Assembly (NCBI RefSeq): GCF_014905135.1
Contig: NZ_CP041406.1
Location: 1,674,001 to 1,738,000 of the forward strand
Direction: 5' to 3'
Source of the DNA: Sulfurimonas paralvinellae
GTDB lineage: Bacteria; Campylobacterota; Campylobacteria; Campylobacterales; Sulfurimonadaceae
Length of the DNA stretch: 64,000 nucleotides
The translations under genes and the position numbers were made by a program. Shown here piece after piece: positions 1 to 8,330 of this stretch (positions within the stretch are counted from its first letter, which is position 1; every line of letters begins with the position of its first letter). The notes below the pieces were generated by a model, which saw nothing but the letters and a program-made list of their open reading frames with translations, was not told the origin of the DNA and made no database searches.

Positions 1-124
1 CATTTTTATCACCTTTAGGCACTTCATCCTGATAATATGGCGGTGCCTTATAACCACAAGCACTTAAACTTAATAAAAAGCTTGTTATAATTGCCATATG
101 AAAAACGCTTGTGATATTATTCAT
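1..124 (-). CDS. Small lipoprotein, LptM/YifL-like (3' end beyond window)
   Basis: The minus strand reads a short signal peptide ending in the lipobox LSLSAC, then GYKAPPYY, then an acidic/lysine-rich stretch that runs off the window edge. A lipobox Cys followed by G-x-K-x-P-x-Y is what the small LptM/YifL-type outer-membrane lipoproteins look like. Two starts are possible: ATG at 124 gives 22 residues before the Cys, and ATG at 97 gives 13. The longer one is preferred for signal-peptide length, but neither has a well-spaced Shine-Dalgarno site or a basic n-region. The gene is divergent from the DUF721 gene and overlaps its 5' end if the longer start is used. C-terminus not seen. Confidence 0.5.
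   Translation of the reverse strand, partial: MNNITSVFHMAIITSFLLSLSACGYKAPPYYQDEVPKGDKN
83..91 (+). promoter_or_regulatory. Extended -10 promoter of the DUF721-uvrC unit
   Basis: TGtTATAAT is a perfect extended -10 element. Its last base is six bases before the ATG at 98, so the expected +1 is the A of the start codon itself. No Shine-Dalgarno site lies in front of that ATG. The transcript is therefore probably leaderless. It is inferred from sequence only. Confidence 0.55.
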
Positions 125-544
125 TCTCTTCAAAACAGACCTCAGTTCTCGAAACTATCTCGTTTTACATGTATTGACAAGATTCGTTCCAGTTTTAGTT
201 CGCCCCTGCAAAAGATGATAAAGTTCTCTTACATAAAAAACAATACGCTCTTTTTCGTTCTCAATCATCCGGGTGCCAAACAAGAGTTTGATAATAATAT
301 ACAAAGTATTAAAAGCGCTTTAAAGTTCGTACAACCGCAGGAGTGCAAAGCACTCAATATTACAGATATAAAAGCATTTGTAACGCATACACCGACTGTG
401 CGAACCGCTCCGGCTCAGATAAAAGAACCACAGACATACCCTGAACGTTCATCTGGAGAGTTCAAAATCACAACCGAAGATGAGAAGCTTCGAGGAGTTC
501 TTGAATCAATACAGAATATTATTAAAGAGAAGCATGAATCTTAA
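98..544 (+). CDS. DUF721 family protein (DciA-like)
   Basis: A 148-residue protein with the DUF721 pattern: an N-terminal amphipathic helix region ([12 protein letters not shown]), then a KH-like core with the hallmark stretch [15 protein letters not shown] around residues 52-66. DUF721 includes DciA, the loader/operator of the replicative helicase in bacteria lacking DnaC, and the family is found in Campylobacterota. The helicase role here is inferred from the family only. The C-terminal third is low-complexity and likely flexible. The start at 98 is supported by family-like N-terminal sequence and by a -10 box exactly one promoter length upstream, but not by a Shine-Dalgarno site. The last 11 bases overlap uvrC, so translation of the two is probably coupled. 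Confidence 0.7.
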   Translation: MKNACDIIHSLQNRPQFSKLSRFTCIDKIRSSFSSPLQKMIKFSYIKNNTLFFVLNHPGAKQEFDNNIQSIKSALKFVQPQECKALNITDIKAFVTHTPTVRTAPAQIKEPQTYPERSSGEFKITTEDEKLRGVLESIQNIIKEKHES

Positions 545-2336
545 AAAAACCATCACGCAACTCCCTGCATCTCCCGGAATATATCAATATTTTGATGACA
601 ACGGCAGACTGCTTTACATCGGAAAAGCGAAGAATCTTGCCAACAGAGTAAAAAGCTACTGGCTTTTCAACCCCCAACTGCGGCCAAATCCAAATCTCTC
701 AAGCAGAATAATAAAGATGCTGCAGCAGACGACATCGCTTAACTATATCGTTGTCAATTCCGAACATGATGCTTTGATACTTGAAAACTCACTCATTAAA
801 CAGTTGAATCCCAAGTACAACATCCTTTTGCGTGATGACAAGACATACCCTTACATATATATAGACAATTCTGAAAAATATCCACGATTTGACATTACCC
901 GCAAAATCATCAAAAGTGATGACATTACTTACTATGGACCCTACAGCATCGGTGCACGCGACATTCTCAACTCTCTTTATGAAATTGCCAAACTCGTTCA
1001 AAAAAAGGGATGCCTCAAATCAAAAAAACTCTGCCTCTATCATCAGATTGACAAATGTCTCGGACCTTGTGAACTGCCTGTATCAAAAGAGCGTTACCAA
1101 AAAGAGGTCGATTTGGCCACACAGCTGATTAAAAATAAAAAACTTCTCCTTGAAAAACTGCAGAACAAAATGGAGTTCTACGCAGAGGAGCTGCGTTTTG
1201 AAGAGGCTGCCGAGTTGCGTGACAGAATGGATAAGATAAGCCGCTCCGAGATCAAGAGCGAAATTGATTTTGCATCCAATGAAAATTTTGATATTTTTGC
1301 AGTGGATCACACAGATGAACGAGCTGTGGTTGTGAGAATCTTTATGCGTCATGGTAAGATCATCTCTTCTTCTCATGATTATATAAACCTGCGTGAGGGC
1401 TTTGATGCCAACGAGCTCTACTCGCGTGCCCTTCTCGATTTTTATAAAGATGAAAGACCGCCGATTATCGCACCCATTCTTATTGCACATGCGTTTGAAG
1501 ACCTGCTTCTCATCCAAAAGCATTTAAGCCGTGTCTTTGAGAAAAAAGCGACCATAACCATGCCAAAACGCGGTAAGAAAAAAGACCTCACTGCGCTCGC
1601 ACTGCTCAATGCCCGTGAGCTTCTTAAAAAAGATACAAAAACAAAAGATCTGAAAACATTTCAGGATGTACAAGAGCTTTGTGCGCTTGAAAACACGCCA
1701 TACCGTGTCGAAGTCTTTGACAATTCTCATATGGCAGGTGTTGCCACTGTCGGTGCCATGATCGTTTATGACAACGGCAAGTTTGATAAGAAGTCTTACC
1801 GGACCTATCATCTTGACGCACAAGACGAATATGCACAGATGAGAGAAACCCTCTCACGCAGAGTAGAAAGCTTTTCAAAGAATCCGCCTCCTGATTTATG
1901 GATTCTTGACGGCGGTGCGACACTGCTCAAACTGGCTTTGGAAATTTTAGACTCAAATGGAGTGACACTCGATGTTATCGCCATTTCAAAAGAGAAAGTC
2001 GATGCAAAAGCACATCGAGCCAAAGGGAAAGCAAAAGACATTATCTACACAAAAAAAGATATATTTCGGCTAAAAGAGAGTGACAAGCGATTGCAGTGGG
2101 TACAAAATTTGCGTGATGAAGCACACAGATCGGCAATAACATTTCATAAAAAAACAAAACTCAAACTCGATCAGGAGAGTAAGCTCTTAAGTTTACATGG
2201 AATTTCAGCTGCAAAAATACAAAAACTGCTCAATTATTTTGGAACTTTCGAAGAGTTGAAAAGGCTCTCAATTGAGGAGATTAGTGCAGTTTTGAATGAA
2301 AAAGATGCAAAAACTATCAAAAATTTTTATAAATAA
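534..2336 (+). CDS. uvrC: UvrABC excinuclease subunit C
   Basis: A 600-residue UvrC, full length for the family. It makes the 3' and 5' incisions in nucleotide excision repair with UvrA/UvrB. Domains in order: GIY-YIG nuclease (about 8-95, with [10 protein letters not shown] and [10 protein letters not shown]), a Cys-rich linker (about 160-185), the UVR motif that contacts UvrB (about 205-240, [14 protein letters not shown]), the EndoV/RNase H-like 5' nuclease domain ([29 protein letters not shown]), and a C-terminal helix-hairpin-helix ([12 protein letters not shown]). The start at 534 is chosen because AAAGAGA lies just upstream and [11 protein letters not shown] is the normal family N-terminus; an upstream in-frame ATG at 480 would add 18 residues inside the DUF721 gene. 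A run of nine T follows the stop without a clear hairpin. Confidence 0.95.
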   Translation: MNLKKTITQLPASPGIYQYFDDNGRLLYIGKAKNLANRVKSYWLFNPQLRPNPNLSSRIIKMLQQTTSLNYIVVNSEHDALILENSLIKQLNPKYNILLRDDKTYPYIYIDNSEKYPRFDITRKIIKSDDITYYGPYSIGARDILNSLYEIAKLVQKKGCLKSKKLCLYHQIDKCLGPCELPVSKERYQKEVDLATQLIKNKKLLLEKLQNKMEFYAEELRFEEAAELRDRMDKISRSEIKSEIDFASNENFDIFAVDHTDERAVVVRIFMRHGKIISSSHDYINLREGFDANELYSRALLDFYKDERPPIIAPILIAHAFEDLLLIQKHLSRVFEKKATITMPKRGKKKDLTALALLNARELLKKDTKTKDLKTFQDVQELCALENTPYRVEVFDNSHMAGVATVGAMIVYDNGKFDKKSYRTYHLDAQDEYAQMRETLSRRVESFSKNPPPDLWILDGGATLLKLALEILDSNGVTLDVIAISKEKVDAKAHRAKGKAKDIIYTKKDIFRLKESDKRLQWVQNLRDEAHRSAITFHKKTKLKLDQESKLLSLHGISAAKIQKLLNYFGTFEELKRLSIEEISAVLNEKDAKTIKNFYK

Positions 2337-2365
2337 GTTTTTTTTTCACTCCTTTATGATATATT

Positions 2366-2374
2366 TGTGATAAT
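2366..2374 (+). promoter_or_regulatory. Extended -10 promoter of the PAS/HPt/kinase operon
   Basis: TGtGATAAT lies 31 bases before the PAS gene, giving a leader of about 24 bases that contains AAGG in front of ATG 2406. No convincing -35 is seen, as is common for Campylobacterota promoters. Confidence 0.45.
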
Positions 2375-2405
2375 TTTAGTTATCTTTAACTTATAAGGTT
2401 TTTTA

Positions 2406-2819
2406 ATGAACAGACCAACACCCATAGATGAAGAGTATTTTTTTGAAGGCTCAGCCATCATTAGCCAGACAGACCTCAAAGGTACGATAACCTATGCCAA
2501 TAGAGCTTTTAGCGAAGTTTCCGGTTACAGTGTCGAAGAGCTTGTAGGCAAACCTCACAATGTTTTAAGACACCCCGATATGCCAAAAATCGTTTTTGAA
2601 AAGATGTGGAGCACCATTCAAAGCGGACAGGCATGGAATGGACTTGTTAAAAACTTGAGAAAAGACGGCAGATATTACTGGGTTGATACAGAAATACTTC
2701 CTATTAAAGATAACGACAGCAATATAACAGGCTATATAGCAGCCAGAAAAGCGGCCTCACGCAAAGACATTCAAGAGAATGAAGAGACATACAAACGTAT
2801 GATTGAAACACAAGATTAA
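2406..2819 (+). CDS. PAS-domain signalling protein (Aer/CetB-like)
   Basis: A single PAS domain fills this 137-residue soluble protein: DLKGTITYANRAFSEVSGYS, the PHNVLRHPDMPK loop, and WNGLVKNLRKDGRYYWVDTEILPI. The RHPDMP and N-G-x-x-KN signature is that of the FAD-binding PAS domains of Aer and of Campylobacter CetB, which report redox or energy state. Flavin binding is inferred from this resemblance, not shown. A short charged helix follows (residues about 118-137). It is the first gene of an operon with an HPt protein (12 bases downstream), a hybrid histidine kinase and a response regulator, so it may be an input or adaptor for that pathway. Confidence 0.8.
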   Translation: MNRPTPIDEEYFFEGSAIISQTDLKGTITYANRAFSEVSGYSVEELVGKPHNVLRHPDMPKIVFEKMWSTIQSGQAWNGLVKNLRKDGRYYWVDTEILPIKDNDSNITGYIAARKAASRKDIQENEETYKRMIETQD

Positions 2820-2831
2820 GAAGGTAGAACG

Positions 2832-4535
2832 ATGCTAATTTACAATTATCAAAAAGAATTTTTAGGAATTGATGAAAAAGATTTAAAGACGCTTGGCTTT
2901 AACTCCCTTTCAGAACTCAGAGCCGAAGTAACAGATTTTGCCGATCTCTTTGTAAAAACACCCGGTTATGTTCATAATTTTCAGCATGTCCACTGGATAG
3001 ATTTTATTAACTATGCCGATGTTTCTGAAGAATCAAAAGTACTTATCAATGTAAATTCAAAAACATTTAAAGCTACCCTTTCTGTCTCAACTATCTTTTT
3101 AATAGACAATCCTACATCGCCTGCTTATATGATATACCTCAATAATCTCCGTCCTCTTTCAAAAAGTGAAAACGAAAATATTTCAAGTGATGTTTTAGAT
3201 AGAGAACTGCCAAAGGTTGAGAAACAAGAGCCTAAAGCCTTTACCCCTGCACCTGAAGTGGCACCAGCTATCCATGATGCCTATGATACAGGAGCACAGG
3301 AAGCAGCACCTATACCTCAAGTGGAAGAAGATCATCTCGAAGTTCAGGAAAATTATGATGAACCGCTAAGTGTTCCGGAATTTGAAGAAGCACCATTGGA
3401 AGTTTATGAAGAACAGCAAGTCACAGAGCCAAAAATATCAGATGAGTCACTTGATGTAGGAGACCTTTCACTAGATGTTTTTGATGAAGAAGAGAGTACT
3501 CCAGTAAAAGAAACAGCTGAACCAGTGGCAGCAACACAAACAGCTGCACCGAAAAAAGTTGTGAAAAAAAAGGTTATTCAAGAAGAGTGGGACAACGGTT
3601 ATCACTATGATCCACACATCGCATCAAAAGAGTTAGGACTTCCACTTGATCTGATTGAAGAATTTATTCAGGACTTTATTGCACAGGCTAAAGAGTTTAA
3701 ACCAAATATCTACAGCTCGATAGAAGATGGTGATGTAGATAATGTAAAAATACTTTCTCACAAACTCAAAGGTGTTGCCGCCAACCTTCGTATAGAGGAT
3801 GCGCATGAAGTTCTCTCAGCTGTCAGTACGACAAATGATATGGATGTAATTCATGACAATCTCGATACTTTTTACAAAATTATTGCAAAATTATCTGGTG
3901 AACCAATTGAGAAAGTAGTCGTCGTCGAAGAAGAAATCGTCGAAGACACTCCAGAAGAAGTCACAACAGATTCTGAACCTGAAATTGCAATAGATCTGGC
4001 AGATGACGATGAGCCTCTTACTCTTGATTTTAAAGATGACGAAGATGAAGAAATTACATTATCAGAAGAGATCGAAGATAAAGATGTTCCTAAAAAAATC
4101 GAAATGCCGGAACTTGCCGATGATGATTTTTTAAATATTGAAATCGCCGACGATGAGGACGATATTATCACTGAAGAGAATCCGTCTGAAGTTGACATAT
4201 CAGTTGATGAGGAAACGGAAGAAATTCATTTTAACAAAGCAGATGCCGCGAAAGAGATTGGCATAGACGAAGAAAGCTTCAATGAGCTCTTTAATGATTT
4301 CGTTACAGAAAGTCATACGATCTTTGAAAAAATCGAAGAGGCCATTGAAAATGATGATCTGCAAAGCTGCCGCAATGAAGCACTGAAATTTAAAGGGATG
4401 AGTGACAATATGCGTTTTCATGAATTTACAAATGAGCTTGAAACACTTATTCACTCTTCAGATAAAGATGCCATTGTTCAATCAGCGGAAAAAATAGATG
4501 CATCACTAAACAAAATCTCAAAGATGGGAGCTTAA
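2832..4535 (+). CDS. Two-HPt-domain phosphotransfer/scaffold protein
   Basis: A 567-residue cytosolic protein. Residues 1-115 form a compact unrecognised N-terminal domain (YNYQKEFLGIDEKDLKTLGF onwards). Residues about 120-250 and 355-460 are acidic, proline-containing linkers. Two HPt-like four-helix domains follow each linker. The first (about 260-350) has the normal site HKLKGVAANLR with His310. The second (about 465-560) aligns as LKFKGMSDNMR, with Leu518 where the phosphorylatable His should be. So one domain can probably carry phosphate and the other cannot. It is directly upstream of the hybrid kinase (3-base gap), which makes it the likely phosphotransfer partner between kinase receivers and the CheY-like protein at 7916. 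Start supported by AAGGTAG. Confidence 0.75.
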   Translation: MLIYNYQKEFLGIDEKDLKTLGFNSLSELRAEVTDFADLFVKTPGYVHNFQHVHWIDFINYADVSEESKVLINVNSKTFKATLSVSTIFLIDNPTSPAYMIYLNNLRPLSKSENENISSDVLDRELPKVEKQEPKAFTPAPEVAPAIHDAYDTGAQEAAPIPQVEEDHLEVQENYDEPLSVPEFEEAPLEVYEEQQVTEPKISDESLDVGDLSLDVFDEEESTPVKETAEPVAATQTAAPKKVVKKKVIQEEWDNGYHYDPHIASKELGLPLDLIEEFIQDFIAQAKEFKPNIYSSIEDGDVDNVKILSHKLKGVAANLRIEDAHEVLSAVSTTNDMDVIHDNLDTFYKIIAKLSGEPIEKVVVVEEEIVEDTPEEVTTDSEPEIAIDLADDDEPLTLDFKDDEDEEITLSEEIEDKDVPKKIEMPELADDDFLNIEIADDEDDIITEENPSEVDISVDEETEEIHFNKADAAKEIGIDEESFNELFNDFVTESHTIFEKIEEAIENDDLQSCRNEALKFKGMSDNMRFHEFTNELETLIHSSDKDAIVQSAEKIDASLNKISKMGA

Positions 4536-4538
4536 CAT

Positions 4539-7500
4539 ATGCAATTAGGCTTAAAGAACAGACTTAGACTAATCAGTCTTTTTCCAATTATCATTCTTAT
4601 TTCTATTACAAGTTACTTTTTATATGACTCATATATGAACTATAAAGCGGCTCAGGTCTTACAAGATAAACTCTCAGTAAACAGAGAGCTTAATGACCTT
4701 ATCAATAATATCTCTCGTGAGAGAGGTATGACCGTAATGTATCTTGGTAACTCATCGCCAAATACATTAAAGTCTCTTGTAAAACAGAGAAAGATCGTTG
4801 ATGAAAAAGCAAAGCTTTACTTTGAACATATCAAAAACCAGCCAAAACTGCATGACCATACCCATGGTGAAAGCAAATGTCCTACATGTCAAAGAGTCCA
4901 TACACTAGAGGGTGAGTTAAAACAGATAGTAGAGATCAGAAAACTTGTCGATGAACAGCAGACAAACTTTGAAGATGTCTATGATATCGTTTACGGTAAA
5001 GCTGAAAAAGAAGGTATTAAAGAGCTTGAAGAGATTACCTCTCAACAGATGGATCCAATCATCAATGAATTTTCTACAGAGTATATCTCCCTTGTTCGTG
5101 CCAATGCGGCAACTGCAGATGAACGTGACTTTATCTCATATACCATTGCACGTTCAACAGAACTTGAAGAAGAAGACATTAATAAATGGATTTCACTTAT
5201 AGCAAAAGCGGATGCCATCAGCTATGATACTATTCAAGATAAAGAACTCGTTAAAAAACTCGATGAGATTCTTAAAAATGAAGATGCAAAAGAGCTCTTT
5301 GAAGATATCAATAGTGAACGTGCAAACATTTTAACACTTGCATCAAGTGGAGAGTATGACACCAATGCCGGTGTATGGTTTGCGATGATATCTGAAAAAA
5401 CAAACCTTCTTTCTGATGCTGAGAATACTGTACTCTCAAGCATGGATGAACGAGCTGTTACAGTAAAAACGGATGCACTGCAATTCCTTGCCATAACGCT
5501 TTCAATCTGGCTTGTCTCTATTATCTTGGCTATCCTTGGTTATCTTCTGTCAAATGAAATTGCAAGAAACATCAAGAACCTTGAAGATGTCCTTACCAAA
5601 GTTGCCGAAGATACGAACGAAGGCGACTCAGCGGTCAATATCAACCTCCACACTGCGCAGGGTACAGCAGAAGCGTATAAACTTCTTGAGAAAATCATTG
5701 AACAGACAAAACTCGATAAGGAAGCGGCACAGGAAGCTTCTGAAGCAAAATCTATGTTCCTCGCCAATATGTCGCATGAGATTCGTACACCGCTCAATGG
5801 TATTGTTGGATTTACTGAACTTCTTAAAGATACAGGTCTGCGTGAAGAGCAGGCAGAGTTTGTCGAAATCATTGAAAAATCATCTGAAAACCTGCTTGAG
5901 ATTATCAACAACATTCTTGACCTCTCTAAAATCGAGTCAAATAAACTTGAGATTGAAGATATTGTCTTTAATCCTATTGAAGAATTTGAAAGTGCCGTTG
6001 AAGTCTATGCTGTGCGTGCGAGTGAAAAACATATCGATCTTGGATGTTTCATCGATCCTGAACTTGAGCAGCCGCTTAAAGGGGATCCAACTAAGATTAA
6101 AGAGGTTATTATCAACCTTCTTTCAAATGCTGTCAAATTTACAAGTTCCTCAGGAGCCATCAATGTCGATATCAGAAAACTTGACTCCGAGCAAGATGGC
6201 ATCACCAGAGTACGCTTTGAGGTACAAGACAGCGGTATCGGTGTAACCGGAGAACAAAAAGCAAGAATCTTTGAAGCCTTCTCTCAAGCCGATACATCGA
6301 TTACGCGTAAATATGGCGGTACAGGTCTTGGACTTACAATTTCCGCACGTTTTATCGAACTCATGGGTGGTCAACTTGACTTGCACTCTGAGCCTGGTGA
6401 AGGAACTACTTTCTTCTTTACAATCGATTTTGAAGAGATTGAAGTTCTTAATGAAAGTTCAAAAGGCACATTCTCAAGTATCAATGCGCTCATCCTTGAA
6501 TCTACACATAAAACGAAACGTCAGGATACTTACCTTCGTGAATACCTTGACTTCTATGGCGTTAGTTATACGACATTCAAAGACAGAAGTGAACTCGAGA
6601 TTCTACAAAGGCAGGTAAGCTATGATCTGCTTATTACCGACTACGAGTATGCAAATGAAGATGATCTAGAAGCTTACAGCAAAATGCCCGAAGAGATGAT
6701 ACTTCTCACCAAGTCCTACTTCATGAGAAAAATCGACTCAATGGCTCTTGATATCTTTAAAACGATCTACGAACCGCTCAACAATACAAAACTCAAATCA
6801 ACGCTTGAAGCATACAATAACGAAAACTTCAAAGCTGAAAAAGCAAAAAAAGCAAATCGTAAAAAATTCAATGCCGAGTCTTCAAAATTCGATGCAAACA
6901 TTTTAGTTGCCGAAGATAATATCATTAACCAAAAGCTCATCAAACGTACACTTGAAGATCTTGGACTTACAGTTGACATTGCATCCAATGGTCTTGAAGC
7001 ATTCCAAAAACGCAAAGATGGAAACTATGACCTTATCTTTATGGATATTCAAATGCCTTTCTTGGACGGAATGGAAGCGACAAAAGAGATACTTGAATAT
7101 GAAGAGGACTACAATCAGCCACACGTTCCTATCTTGGCTCTTACTGCCAATGCCCTTAAAGGTGACAGGGAACGTTTCTTACGTGCCGGTCTTGATGAAT
7201 ACACAACAAAACCACTCGTTCGTGCAGAAATAGTAACACTCTTAAATCACTTCCTTTCTGACCATATCGTTGATGCAGATGAAGCTGTTCCTGCAAATGT
7301 AGAAGCACTCAAGGAGACAGAATCAACACAAGTAGAGCAGGAACCAACACCAATAGCAGAAGAAGAGTTGGAAATAGAAACTCCTCCTGCATCTTCAGAG
7401 CCTCTTCTCATGCCACAATTAGATCAGGATGATGAAGAGATTCCTGCAATTGAAGTAGAGGAGGATATCCAGACAGAGATCGATGAAGAGCCGATAGAAG

Positions 7501-7898
7501 CAGAAACAGCAGAGGAAGCAGCCAAAACACCTAGCTATACTGCAGACATTCTCTTGGCAAAGAAAAGTCCATTTGAAACAAAACTTTTTACAAAACTTCT
7601 TGATTCATTGGGTTACAGTTATGAAACAGCAGCATCTTCTGATGAACTTAACAGTAAAATAAAAGAAAATGCATACAAGCTGGTTCTTTTTGATAAAGAG
7701 TCTGAAAAACTTGACGTAGTTGATTTTGCAAACTTCGTAAAATCTCAGAATGAAGAAAAAGGCATTACATCAGTACTTATTTTAATTACAGATCCGTCAA
7801 TGCCGGAAGATGCAACAGATCTCAGTTATGTAGACGAAACTATGAAAAACATCATAAATAAAGATACACTTCACAGTGTAATAAAAAAATTCATATAA
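4539..7898 (+). CDS. Hybrid sensor histidine kinase with NIT-like sensor and three receiver domains
   Basis: An 1119-residue membrane kinase. It has a TM helix (about 12-28), an extracytoplasmic helical sensor (about 35-315, NIT-like: RERGMTVMYLG), a second TM helix (about 316-340), then HAMP-like/coiled linker. The kinase core follows: H-box MSHEIRTPLNG with His413, N-box INLLSNAVKF, G1 DSGIGV, F-box FEAFSQAD, G2 GGTGLGLTIS. Three receiver-type domains follow. The first (about 650-760) and third (about 1010-1119) are degenerate. The second has VAEDN, phospho-acceptor Asp836 in MDIQMPFLDG, and KPL. Within the sensor, residues 105-121 hold three His in HDHTH plus CPTC and another His, an unusual possible metal or redox site. 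The ligand is unknown; nitrate/nitrite is only a family association. Start supported by GGGAG upstream. Confidence 0.85.
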   Translation: MQLGLKNRLRLISLFPIIILISITSYFLYDSYMNYKAAQVLQDKLSVNRELNDLINNISRERGMTVMYLGNSSPNTLKSLVKQRKIVDEKAKLYFEHIKNQPKLHDHTHGESKCPTCQRVHTLEGELKQIVEIRKLVDEQQTNFEDVYDIVYGKAEKEGIKELEEITSQQMDPIINEFSTEYISLVRANAATADERDFISYTIARSTELEEEDINKWISLIAKADAISYDTIQDKELVKKLDEILKNEDAKELFEDINSERANILTLASSGEYDTNAGVWFAMISEKTNLLSDAENTVLSSMDERAVTVKTDALQFLAITLSIWLVSIILAILGYLLSNEIARNIKNLEDVLTKVAEDTNEGDSAVNINLHTAQGTAEAYKLLEKIIEQTKLDKEAAQEASEAKSMFLANMSHEIRTPLNGIVGFTELLKDTGLREEQAEFVEIIEKSSENLLEIINNILDLSKIESNKLEIEDIVFNPIEEFESAVEVYAVRASEKHIDLGCFIDPELEQPLKGDPTKIKEVIINLLSNAVKFTSSSGAINVDIRKLDSEQDGITRVRFEVQDSGIGVTGEQKARIFEAFSQADTSITRKYGGTGLGLTISARFIELMGGQLDLHSEPGEGTTFFFTIDFEEIEVLNESSKGTFSSINALILESTHKTKRQDTYLREYLDFYGVSYTTFKDRSELEILQRQVSYDLLITDYEYANEDDLEAYSKMPEEMILLTKSYFMRKIDSMALDIFKTIYEPLNNTKLKSTLEAYNNENFKAEKAKKANRKKFNAESSKFDANILVAEDNIINQKLIKRTLEDLGLTVDIASNGLEAFQKRKDGNYDLIFMDIQMPFLDGMEATKEILEYEEDYNQPHVPILALTANALKGDRERFLRAGLDEYTTKPLVRAEIVTLLNHFLSDHIVDADEAVPANVEALKETESTQVEQEPTPIAEEELEIETPPASSEPLLMPQLDQDDEEIPAIEVEEDIQTEIDEEPIEAETAEEAAKTPSYTADILLAKKSPFETKLFTKLLDSLGYSYETAASSDELNSKIKENAYKLVLFDKESEKLDVVDFANFVKSQNEEKGITSVLILITDPSMPEDATDLSYVDETMKNIINKDTLHSVIKKFI

Positions 7899-7915
7899 AC
7901 AAAAGGTAAAAGAAA

Positions 7916-8293
7916 ATGACAAGAACAGATCTGGTTGTACTCGCTGTCGATGATGACATAATTAATTTAAAACTTTTAAAGTCAATGCTTATGAAAAGTG
8001 GTCATGTAAAAGAAGTAATTGAGGCAAAAAATGGTTCCGATGCCATCGGAGAGCTCAAAGCGCGGGATGATATTGACCTTATTCTCTTAGATATTATTAT
8101 GCCTATTATGGGTGGTATAGATATGCTGAAAGTCGTTCGTGCGGATGACAATCTCCGTCAACTGCCTATTATTGTGCTCACAACAGACGAGACAAAGAAA
8201 AGTGAAGCATTGGAATATGGTGCAAATGGATTTTTAATGAAACCTATCAGAAATGATGACCTTCTTCAAAAAATGGAGACGGTCATCGTTTAA
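7916..8293 (+). CDS. CheY-like single-domain response regulator
   Basis: A 125-residue receiver domain with no output domain. The acidic pair is in AVDDD near the N-terminus, the phospho-acceptor Asp is in ILLDIIMPIMGG, the conserved Thr is in VLTTDE, and the Lys is in FLMKPI, so it is complete for phosphorylation. It lies 17 bases after the hybrid kinase with AAAAGGT as ribosome site and is the last gene of the operon. With no DNA-binding domain it probably acts by protein contact, either at the flagellar switch or as a phosphate sink. Downstream is a strong terminator. Confidence 0.88.
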   Translation: MTRTDLVVLAVDDDIINLKLLKSMLMKSGHVKEVIEAKNGSDAIGELKARDDIDLILLDIIMPIMGGIDMLKVVRADDNLRQLPIIVLTTDETKKSEALEYGANGFLMKPIRNDDLLQKMETVIV

Positions 8294-8301
8294 ACATGAT
8301 T

Positions 8302-8330
8302 AAAACAGGTTCTAAATCAGAACCTGTTTT
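8302..8330. terminator. Bidirectional intrinsic terminator between the response regulator and lon
   Basis: A perfect 12-bp inverted repeat (8302-8313 and 8319-8330, loop AAATC) ends in TTTT on both strands. It serves the plus-strand signalling operon and the minus-strand lon operon. The lon stop codon (8312-8314) lies inside the left arm and loop, so the last lon codons form part of the stem. Confidence 0.85.

Noticed and set aside
2338-2346. Run of nine T after uvrC as a terminator
   Set aside because: No stable GC-containing stem precedes it.
3872-4198. Long Ser/Ile-rich frame on the minus strand
   Set aside because: It is the mirror of the acidic linker (GAT/GAA repeats) of the HPt protein; no ribosome site and no domain.
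5512-6246. 244-codon plus-strand frame inside the histidine kinase gene
   Set aside because: Lys/Leu/Ser-rich shadow of the kinase frame in +1; the kinase motifs are in the other frame.
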